From positions 1 to 20,217 of the forward strand of contig NZ_CALTUR010000019.1 of NCBI RefSeq assembly GCF_943912555.1: a stretch of DNA of 20,217 nt, in the 5' to 3' direction. This stretch comes from an uncultured Streptococcus sp. (GTDB lineage Bacteria; Bacillota; Bacilli; Lactobacillales; Streptococcaceae). Below the pieces are notes generated by a model. The model did no database searches. It was not told the origin of the DNA and saw nothing but the letters and a program-made list of their open reading frames with translations. Of the stretch, positions 1 through 6,103 are shown piece by piece; the first letter of the stretch is position 1, and each line of letters begins with the position of its first letter. Both the position numbers and the translations under genes were made by a program.

Positions 1-1235
1 CCCGAAGTATGCACTGTACTTTTCGAAATCCTAAAATCCGATAAAACATTAAAACTTTTATCTGCTTTAGGACTCTCTTTTAATTTTTGCAAAGCTAATT
101 TATGGTTATTAGGGAACATTGAAGAAACTAAATTAGTGAAATAGTTACCAATATCTATTGTTAAAGCTTTTTCTATTTTTTCCTTATTGGACATAGATTC
201 ACTATAAGATGTTCCCATTGGATACTCCAACATTATATCAATAGCATTGTTTTCATTAATTTTTCTAAATACAAATGAAAGCAAATTATCTATCAACTCA
301 TCTATGCCATCAAAATACCCATAAGATAAGTAAACATTTTTAGATAAAAAATTCTCCATAATAAATTCTATATGAGAGTCAGTTGAACCCATAAAGGCTC
401 TTTGTATAACCTGAGAGTCTAATAGGTTACGAGCTAAAATAATTTTTGTCCGCTCTCCAAAAATATCATTTTGCAATTCTTCGTATCTTATCGTTATTTC
501 TTTATCTTTCATTGTTAAAAATTTGACAGTTTCAAAATTATTTAAGAATGGATAATAAGGTTCGCCCCAATCTCGAATCTCTTTAATATTTTTAGAAAAC
601 AAATCATCGTAGTAAGAAATTACAAACTCATCACCAAGATAGTCCAGTACGTTATAGCAAATAGCTCTAAGACCATTTGGTAAATATATATCAGTAGGTA
701 TTTCCAAATTATCAAGATGGTTGGAAACATATTTTATAGTGTAGGTTAAAATCCTTGCAATTAATTCGATATCATTTTGAGTTGCTTGTTGAATACGCCT
801 TTGATTGTCTCGAGAAAAAGCATCGAGCTTTTTTGAAGATAGGCTTTCTCTAATATTATTGGCAATATTGCTGATGTTTAAATTTACAGTGCATACATCC
901 TCACTGCCCTCTCTTTTAAAAGTAGAATTTTTAATTCTTACTAAACATTTCACCACTTTCTCAACACAACTTTCATCGTCTACTATTGAAAATGCAGTAT
1001 ATAGCTGCTCTGGAACTCCTTTAGTTCCACCAACACTACCAGCACCTGCATAGTCCTTACTCATAGACCTCACCCTGTAGGAGGCGGTAGCATCTAAGGG
1101 AATAAATAAATCAATATTACCACCAAGCTCAACATACAGTTCTTTTATAAAGTAATTAAAAAAATCATTTTTATATTTTACACTTGACTCTTCTCTAATA
1201 ATTTCTACAATACGCCCAAATCTCAATTCAGTCAT
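1..1235 (-). CDS. Partial hypothetical protein, AT-rich cargo gene (3' end beyond the window)
   Basis: An uninterrupted minus-strand reading frame begins with ATG at 1235 and runs off the left edge, giving at least 411 residues with no stop. The start MTELRFGRIVEII is preceded by a modest purine-rich GAGAGGG. I do not recognise a family. The protein looks soluble, with no signal peptide or obvious membrane span. It is rich in Asn, Asp, Ile and Lys and has an acidic/aromatic stretch near residues 200-230 (NVLDYLGDEFVISYYDD, then WGEPYYPF). By eye its G+C is about one third, well below the adjacent transfer module, and it points away from that module. This fits a separately acquired cargo gene of the element. 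A defence or stress role is possible but nothing in the sequence proves it. Confidence 0.75.
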   Translation of the reverse strand, partial: MTELRFGRIVEIIREESSVKYKNDFFNYFIKELYVELGGNIDLFIPLDATASYRVRSMSKDYAGAGSVGGTKGVPEQLYTAFSIVDDESCVEKVVKCLVRIKNSTFKREGSEDVCTVNLNISNIANNIRESLSSKKLDAFSRDNQRRIQQATQNDIELIARILTYTIKYVSNHLDNLEIPTDIYLPNGLRAICYNVLDYLGDEFVISYYDDLFSKNIKEIRDWGEPYYPFLNNFETVKFLTMKDKEITIRYEELQNDIFGERTKIILARNLLDSQVIQRAFMGSTDSHIEFIMENFLSKNVYLSYGYFDGIDELIDNLLSFVFRKINENNAIDIMLEYPMGTSYSESMSNKEKIEKALTIDIGNYFTNLVSSMFPNNHKLALQKLKESPKADKSFNVLSDFRISKSTVHTS

Positions 1236-1403
1236 TTTCAGCCCTCTCGTGAAAAAATAAAGCCTCACTGAAAAAAGTGAATAAAAACTACAATTCCGTG
1301 AAAACAATTTTTATCTTATACTAAAACCATCAAAGGAATAAGTCGACTTCCCCTCTGATAAACCTTTTACTTTCATTATACTCTTTTAAGGAGGAAAATT
1401 CTC

Positions 1404-1487
1404 TTGCTAACATTACTTATCTTTTTACCGTATCTTCTAACCTCAGCTGTTGCGATATATTTCACAAAGAAAAGGTCTAGAAAATAA
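1404..1487 (+). CDS. 27-aa hydrophobic membrane peptide with TTG start
   Basis: A perfect AAGGAGG at 1388-1394 lies nine bases before a TTG that opens a 27-codon frame ending with TAA at 1485-1487. The peptide starts MLTLLIFLPYLLTS, continues hydrophobically to about residue 20, and ends in the basic tail FTKKRSRK. That layout, one short membrane span with a central Pro and a charged C-terminus, recalls type I toxins of the Fst/Ldr kind and also small conjugation-module peptides. I cannot assign it to a family. It is followed at once by a 14-bp inverted repeat (1495-1537) and then the next small gene. The unusual start codon is supported mainly by the quality and spacing of the ribosome binding site. 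Confidence 0.55.
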   Translation: MLTLLIFLPYLLTSAVAIYFTKKRSRK

Positions 1488-1494
1488 TTGACTA

Positions 1495-1537
1495 CAGGTT
1501 TATATTAGGTTATGTAAGTCCCACTAATATAAACCTG
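1495..1537. repeat. Perfect 14-bp inverted repeat (stem-loop or operator)
   Basis: CAGGTTTATATTAG at 1495-1508 and its exact reverse complement at 1524-1537 flank a 15-base loop. It sits between the 27-aa peptide stop and the next gene's Shine-Dalgarno. No T-run follows on the plus strand and only a weak one on the minus strand, so a simple intrinsic terminator is unlikely. It could be an RNA hairpin controlling the cassette or an operator for a dimeric regulator. Confidence 0.8.
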
Positions 1538-1566
1538 CCTCTATGGGGCTATTAAGGAGAAAAACT

Positions 1567-1827
1567 ATGCTTCCACAAAATACTCAAAATCAAACCGATA
1601 TCACTCATCAACTGGCGAATCCATTTCAGCTTGAAGTCGCAAAAACTCTATCCAAAGATATGGCTATTCTTCAGAAGAATCAGCTTCTGACGGCAGACAT
1701 TCTTAACAAAGTAGGCGACCTTTCGAAACTCGAGGCAGATATTCTGGCAAAAACTCCCCATGCCAAGGAACGCACAGATTTCATCATCAAGACTTTTGTC
1801 TTGGTTGCCTCCCAACAAATAAGATAG
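1567..1827 (+). CDS. Small hypothetical protein, mobile-element module
   Basis: 86 residues beginning MLPQNTQNQTDITHQ. I chose ATG 1567 because AAGGAG lies just upstream, whereas an in-frame ATG at 1543 has no such site and falls right after the inverted repeat. The product appears soluble and largely helical (LEVAKTLSKDMAILQKNQLL), without Cys, membrane span or recognisable domain. It is the first of the larger frames in the plus-strand cassette and lies ten bases before the next small gene, so the two are probably co-translated. I do not recognise the family. An accessory role in element maintenance or transfer is inferred from position only. Confidence 0.65.
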   Translation: MLPQNTQNQTDITHQLANPFQLEVAKTLSKDMAILQKNQLLTADILNKVGDLSKLEADILAKTPHAKERTDFIIKTFVLVASQQIR

Positions 1828-1837
1828 GAGGTTCCCT

Positions 1838-2083
1838 ATGAATGAACTTATCTTGCCCATAATTTTTGCCGTTGCTCTTGGCTTTGTGGCTGGCGTTATT
1901 GCCTTGTTGGTATATCTTGATTCTCAATCTAAAAAACAACCAGTCAAAGAGAAAAACAAAAATCTTCCTCCTGTTTACACTGAAGAAGAAATTGAACTAG
2001 CTCAATTTCTCGAAAAAAGGCAAGCCGTCAACGAGGCATTCCTTTCAGCTCAGGCGGAACTACTCAAAGAACTTCGAAAGTGA
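1838..2083 (+). CDS. Small single-pass membrane protein, mobile-element module
   Basis: 81 residues with AGGAGG just before ATG 1838. Residues about 5-27 (LILPIIFAVALGFVAGVIAL) form one clear membrane helix. A Lys-rich linker follows (SKKQPVKEKNKN), and then an acidic helical tail that could be a coiled coil (TEEEIELAQFLEKRQ). The likely topology is a short outside N-terminus and a cytoplasmic tail. No family is recognised. Small one-span proteins of this kind are common next to coupling ATPases in Gram-positive elements, where they are thought to help assemble the membrane complex. That role is inferred from context only. Confidence 0.7.
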   Translation: MNELILPIIFAVALGFVAGVIALLVYLDSQSKKQPVKEKNKNLPPVYTEEEIELAQFLEKRQAVNEAFLSAQAELLKELRK

Positions 2084-2090
2084 AGTAATT

Positions 2091-2121
2091 TTTACATCAC
2101 CGAACAAAACAGCAATATAAT
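2091..2121 (+). promoter_or_regulatory. Possible promoter before the methyltransferase gene
   Basis: TATAAT at 2116-2121 is a consensus -10 box. The best -35 is TTTACA at 2091-2096, but the spacer is 19 bases, longer than ideal. It lies in the only gap over 100 bases within the cassette (2084-2238), which fits internal initiation for the methyltransferase and transfer genes. Confidence 0.35.
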
Positions 2122-2238
2122 AGCACCTTAACAGATACAGCACCATTCTCATCGCTCCTAATCCATAAGCTGCTTATGCTCCCTTTTGCTAGCGGTTTCT
2201 GGTATGCTCGGAGCGTCACAAACAGAAAGGATTTTAAA

Positions 2239-2844
2239 ATGACACAACCAACTCAACCAAAGAAATTCAAAACCATCCTCGCTGATGTTCCCTATATGAA
2301 GAACCAAACAGGTAGCTACGGAGCCTGCAAGCACTACAACCTGATGAGCCACGAGGAAATCCGCAATATGCCCATCAAGGACATTGCTGCAGATAACGCC
2401 CATCTCTGGTTTTGGACTTCCAACTCTTATATAGAAGAATCTTACGATATTATTCGGGCGTGGGGCTTTGAGCCAAAAAGCATTTTTACTTGGGTTAAAC
2501 CAACTCTGGGATTGGGAACTTATCTTCGAAATTCCACCGAGCATGTCATTTTCGCAACTCGAGGAAAAGCTCCCATCAAGTTCAAAGGGCAGATGAATTG
2601 GGGTTTCTTCCCCAAACAAGACCACAGCCACAAGCCCGAAGAACTCTTCGCTATCATCGAACGCTGTTCTGAGCCAGATTATTTGGAGCTCTTTGCACGG
2701 AGACCTGTGTCTTCCAATAAAAAATGGGCTATATGGGGTAATGAAGTTGAGAGCGACATTATTATCTCTCACTATCCCGTTCCTCAATATTCTAAAAATC
2801 CCATTGACTACAGAAAGGCAGATGATGACTCGTGCGAAAAATAG
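2239..2844 (+). CDS. MT-A70 family adenine N6-methyltransferase with altered motif IV
   Basis: 201 residues. ATG 2239 is chosen because AAAGGA lies upstream; an in-frame ATG at 2176 lacks one. The plan matches phage- and element-type MT-A70 proteins: KTILADVPY near residues 11-19, a KHYNLMS segment, LWFWTSNSYIEES, WGFEPKSIFTWVKP, an STEHVIFATRG segment, then HSHKPEELFAIIERC and LELFARR followed by WAIWGNEV. The family transfers methyl from S-adenosylmethionine to adenine N6. The catalytic DPPW is DVPY here (Asp16-Val17-Pro18-Tyr19), so activity is uncertain. No partner restriction gene is visible, which suggests an orphan methyltransferase that protects or marks element DNA. Its end overlaps the following small membrane gene. 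Confidence 0.85.
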   Translation: MTQPTQPKKFKTILADVPYMKNQTGSYGACKHYNLMSHEEIRNMPIKDIAADNAHLWFWTSNSYIEESYDIIRAWGFEPKSIFTWVKPTLGLGTYLRNSTEHVIFATRGKAPIKFKGQMNWGFFPKQDHSHKPEELFAIIERCSEPDYLELFARRPVSSNKKWAIWGNEVESDIIISHYPVPQYSKNPIDYRKADDDSCEK

Positions 2845-3002
2845 TTGGCTACACCTTGCTTTTCGTTCTGCTGGCATATTTAGTCAATCGGGCGATTTAC
2901 TGGCTAATCGAAATTGCCCTACCCTTAAGCCTGCTTGCCGTATTACTTGGTGGCGGAATGCTTACTTTTCGCTACTGGAAAAACAAAAGAGATTGGAGGT
3001 GA
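2832..3002 (+). CDS. 56-aa hydrophobic membrane protein, GTG start, in the methyltransferase-ATPase gap
   Basis: A GTG at 2832 opens a 57-codon frame ending TGA at 3000-3002. It starts 13 bases inside the methyltransferase end and stops four bases before the coupling ATPase ATG, so it fills that gap exactly. The product begins MRKIVGYTLLFVLLAY (GTG read as Met). It has two hydrophobic stretches, residues about 4-18 and 22-45, the second with a GGG turn, and ends in a basic, aromatic tail (FRYWKNKRDWR). AAAGG lies about 13 bases upstream, a weak site, so translational coupling to the methyltransferase is likely. No family is recognised. A competing frame across the same bases has no membrane character and overlaps the ATPase start. 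Confidence 0.6.
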   Translation: MRKIVGYTLLFVLLAYLVNRAIYWLIEIALPLSLLAVLLGGGMLTFRYWKNKRDWR

Positions 3003-3005
3003 CCA

Positions 3006-5156
3006 ATGAAACGCCCAACAAATTTTGAAATTTATGAAATGGATTACACTCGCCCTGTGGAATTTCAAGACATACTAGATTTGATGGTGCGACTCTCAGG
3101 CTACACCAGACGCCAGCCCTTCGTTTTGGAGATTCGTTTAACGAAAAACGAGGTGCGATATTTGCTTCTCAGTAGCCCACTGGACACGCCCTATTTACAC
3201 AAAATGATGCAGGTTTCCAATGACATTCAGTTTTCAAAACTTCGCCCTAAAGAGCGAAAAACATCTGAAAAAGCGTGGCGTGTAGCTATCAAACGCAACC
3301 ATTTTAGCCTCAAAACAGATGGTGTTGAAAATTTCACTCGTTCCTTTTTGGCACTGAGTCATCACCTAAAACCTCAGGAAGAAATTTGTGTACAGGTTGT
3401 AGTGGGCAAGTCGCGTCCGCCACAACCGCTGGCTCGTGATTTATCGCACCTTAACGCCACTTGGTGGCAGTGGATTTCAGGGAATATTCCAAAGCTTTCC
3501 AAAGATGCCGACAAGCTGATTCGGGAAAAACTCCGCCACGCCCAGTTTCAAGCAGATGTACGGATTGGTGTGCGAAGTGATAGTCATTTTCGCAAGAATG
3601 AGCTATACCATACTGTTTTAGGAGCCTTTCGAATGTTAGAATCCAGTGGTGTCGAACTTTTTCTCAACCCGATTTCAAGCGAGAAAGTGAATAAAGTTCA
3701 AATTCCGTGGGCTTTTCCACTCACCCTTTCTTCGCAGGAGCTTGCCAGCTTTTGGCTTGCCCCTATTGGCGAAGGCGAGCTGGCTGGGATTGCCAATATT
3801 CACCCCAAAATTCTCCGTCTGCCTTTGGGCTATAAAGTGCCAGATGTACCTGTTCGAAAATTTGGTGAAAGTATCAAAAACGAACCGCTCCAAATCTTGC
3901 CCCGAGACGCCACTCAACATTTATTAGTTTTAGGCGGAACGGGCGTTGGAAAATCTACCTTGCTTGCCCAGCTCATTTTGGTAGATATTCAAGCAGGCAG
4001 AAGCACGCTGTTAATTGACCCCAAAGGCGACTTAGTACGAGAAGTGTTGGCTCATTTCCCAAAAGAACGGCGAGCAGATTTGGTTATCATTGACCCCAGC
4101 TCCAGCAACAAAATTATCGGTCTCAACCCCTTTGACCTGACTCGATACACCTCGCCTGAGCTGGTGGCGGATATGTTACTTAATCTTTTTCAAGAACTTT
4201 TCAGCGACAACTGGGGTATTCGCACGGTTGATGTGCTCAGCCATGCCTTAACCGTGATGGCACAAGTTGAAAATTCTAATTTACCCCAATTACCTCAGTT
4301 TTTAACCAATCCTGTCTTTCGAAATCAACTATTAAGTCAGATTTCTGACCCTTTTCTCTTGGATTTTTGGCAGGGCTACAACCAGCTAAGCGAAGCAAAC
4401 CGTGAGGTATTAATCTCGCCCGTTCTGAACAAAGTTCGTCAGCTATTATTGCGAAAAGAACTGCGAGCTATGCTTGCCTCCACTTCAAAAAAGTTTAATT
4501 TGATTGAGCTGTTCACGAGTAAAAAGGTGGTGCTGGTGAACCTTAACCGAGGGCAGATTGGGGTGACAAACGCTAAATTTATAGGGTCACTTATTACCAA
4601 CTACATCTACCAGCTAACCCTACACCAAGCCCGTCTCGCCCCTGAAAATCGCCCTTTTCTGCCCATTTACATTGATGAGCTGGGGCAATTCCTTAAGCTC
4701 CCTGTGGATTTGGAGGATGCCCTTGCAGTGTCTCGTTCGATGAAAGTGGGCTACATTCTCGCCAGTCAGAACTTGACGCAACTGCCACCAACTCTCCGTA
4801 CCAGCATTTTGAGTAATTGTCGCAGTAAAATCATTTTCACGCTGGAACACCACGAAGCCAAGGAACTCGCCAGCCAAGCTCCAGAACTCACTTTCGAAGA
4901 TTTTATGACTCTTGCACCTTTTCACTTTTATGCCCAAATGCCGATTTTTTACAACCACTTCAAGTGGGTCTCAGGGCGAAGTCTGCCTCTTTCGAAAAAT
5001 GCTCAACCAATTGATAAACTTTATGCCGAAAGTTTGGAACGCTACGGCGACGATTTAGCCAATTTCGAAAATACACCACTTCAAAACAAGAAAGATGAAA
5101 TTCCACCCGAAAACTTGGGACGAAAGAAGCGAGGAGGACAAAATGGAGAAAATTGA
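3006..5156 (+). CDS. VirD4/TraG-like type IV coupling ATPase
   Basis: 716 residues with GGAGG six bases before ATG 3006. The first 280 residues are an element-specific N-terminal part. A Walker A site, GGTGVGKST, lies at about 310-318, followed by LLIDPKGDLVREV near 335-348. A Walker B-like IYIDELGQF lies near 553-561, and SQNLTQLPPTLR follows. This order fits the FtsK/VirD4 superfamily with a C-terminal TraM-recognition (TraG-D) domain. Such ATPases link the DNA-protein complex to the transfer channel and may pump DNA. There is no strong N-terminal membrane anchor, so the adjacent small membrane proteins may supply it. Its end overlaps the region before the replication-relaxation gene, with 14 bases shared. 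Confidence 0.85.
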   Translation: MKRPTNFEIYEMDYTRPVEFQDILDLMVRLSGYTRRQPFVLEIRLTKNEVRYLLLSSPLDTPYLHKMMQVSNDIQFSKLRPKERKTSEKAWRVAIKRNHFSLKTDGVENFTRSFLALSHHLKPQEEICVQVVVGKSRPPQPLARDLSHLNATWWQWISGNIPKLSKDADKLIREKLRHAQFQADVRIGVRSDSHFRKNELYHTVLGAFRMLESSGVELFLNPISSEKVNKVQIPWAFPLTLSSQELASFWLAPIGEGELAGIANIHPKILRLPLGYKVPDVPVRKFGESIKNEPLQILPRDATQHLLVLGGTGVGKSTLLAQLILVDIQAGRSTLLIDPKGDLVREVLAHFPKERRADLVIIDPSSSNKIIGLNPFDLTRYTSPELVADMLLNLFQELFSDNWGIRTVDVLSHALTVMAQVENSNLPQLPQFLTNPVFRNQLLSQISDPFLLDFWQGYNQLSEANREVLISPVLNKVRQLLLRKELRAMLASTSKKFNLIELFTSKKVVLVNLNRGQIGVTNAKFIGSLITNYIYQLTLHQARLAPENRPFLPIYIDELGQFLKLPVDLEDALAVSRSMKVGYILASQNLTQLPPTLRTSILSNCRSKIIFTLEHHEAKELASQAPELTFEDFMTLAPFHFYAQMPIFYNHFKWVSGRSLPLSKNAQPIDKLYAESLERYGDDLANFENTPLQNKKDEIPPENLGRKKRGGQNGEN

Positions 5157-5913
5157 ACTAACGAAAAAAGAACGAGAGATTTTAACCCTACTCGCCCGGT
5201 GTCGTTATGCGACCACCAAGCAGATTGTTGCCCTCTATTTTCAGGATAGTCAGCATTCGCGAACTGCTTTCCGAAGAGCTAACTTACTTTTAAACCAGAT
5301 CAAAAATCGCCAACTCATCAATCACCTCGAACGGCGAATCGGTGGCGTGCGAGCAGGTTCAGGCAGTTTCGTTTGGTACATCACGATAAAAGGGTTGAAA
5401 GCATTACACCGTCCACAACGCTTTAAAAATAAGTATGAACCCACCGCTCACCACTTGGAACACACGCTGGCGGTGACACAAGCGTATGTTTTTCTGAAAT
5501 TGTTGGAAGAAGCTGGCAAAATCCAGCTGGAACGGTTCGATTTTGAACCCACCTGCCACCGCACCTACGCCACCTTTTCGGGTAAGAAGATTTTTCTGAA
5601 ACCTGATGCTTTTGCTCAGCTGGTTTTGGGCGAATACGAGGACAGTTATTTTTGCGAAATCGATATGGCGACCGAAAGCCTCAACCGAGTGGTAAATCAG
5701 TGTAAAAAATACATCGCCTACTACCAAACAGGCATTGAACAGCGAGAACAAGACGGTGTGTTTCCACTGGTTCTATGGATTGTGCCGCACGACAAACGAA
5801 AAGAAGTGATTTCGAAGAAAATCGAAAGCGAGCTGAATAATTTTCAGCCAATGTTTCAGGTGGTGACGCTGGAGGAATTTAGTGAATGGATTGGAGGACG
5901 AACAGATGAATAA
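5143..5913 (+). CDS. Replication-relaxation family protein
   Basis: 256 residues. ATG 5143 is chosen for the GAGGAGG just upstream; it overlaps the ATPase gene end. Residues about 4-75 look like a winged helix (LTKKEREILTLLARCRYATT, then a basic wing). After HHLEHTLAVTQAYV, the C-terminal half has LKPDAFAQLVLGEYEDS and FCEIDMATES. That arrangement fits the Replic_Relax family, where an acidic PD...ExD-like core suggests a nuclease-type fold. Members are thought to act in relaxing or nicking DNA at the transfer origin. It is co-transcribed with the coupling ATPase, the usual neighbour. The exact biochemical activity is not established by the sequence. Confidence 0.78.
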   Translation: MEKIELTKKEREILTLLARCRYATTKQIVALYFQDSQHSRTAFRRANLLLNQIKNRQLINHLERRIGGVRAGSGSFVWYITIKGLKALHRPQRFKNKYEPTAHHLEHTLAVTQAYVFLKLLEEAGKIQLERFDFEPTCHRTYATFSGKKIFLKPDAFAQLVLGEYEDSYFCEIDMATESLNRVVNQCKKYIAYYQTGIEQREQDGVFPLVLWIVPHDKRKEVISKKIESELNNFQPMFQVVTLEEFSEWIGGRTDE

Positions 5914-6028
5914 TGAAAAAGAACGAATTGTCAAAATTGGGCGAGCAACTTTTAAGATTGACCGAAGATTTGGTGGTTCGAAAAGTTTAGTGGAATTGCT
6001 TGAGAGGATGATTTTAGAAGAAAAATAA
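5906..6028 (+). CDS. 40-aa TnpW-like transposon-encoded protein
   Basis: ATG 5906 overlaps the upstream stop by eight bases and follows GGAGG by a good spacing. The 40 residues contain RIVKIGRATFKIDRRFGG and then VELLERMILEEK. This recalls the TnpW family: a short beta-type segment with an IG-x-T-(Y/F) motif, then an amphipathic helix ending in acidic residues. TnpW proteins are found next to TndX/TnpX-type recombinases in clostridial and related elements, which is exactly this position. The function of TnpW is unknown to me; it may help excision or regulation. The match is from memory, and the short length limits certainty. Confidence 0.55.
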   Translation: MNNEKERIVKIGRATFKIDRRFGGSKSLVELLERMILEEK

Positions 6029-6103
6029 GCCCCAAACACTGGACTTCTTCGCCCTTTCGAGGTATCCTGTCCATGGGTTAGAGTGTAATTGAAAGGAGAC
6101 ACG

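Noticed and set aside
2163..2177. CATAAG-CTG-CTTATG stem as a terminator
   Set aside because: The stem is short and the following sequence is CTCCCTTTT rather than a proper T-run; it is too weak to annotate.
2176..2238. Upstream in-frame start for the methyltransferase
   Set aside because: No ribosome binding site precedes it and the added residues do not resemble the family; 2239 has AAAGGA upstream.
2158..2877. Long minus-strand frame of about 239 codons opposite the methyltransferase
   Set aside because: It lies wholly over the methyltransferase and its downstream gap, has no ribosome binding site and no recognisable domain; the plus-strand protein has clear family motifs.
6031..6079. 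Imperfect inverted repeat (TGGAC/GTCCA with outer CCCA/TGGG) before the recombinase gene
   Set aside because: The arms are short, the loop is 24 bases and the outer pairs need bulges; it may be chance.
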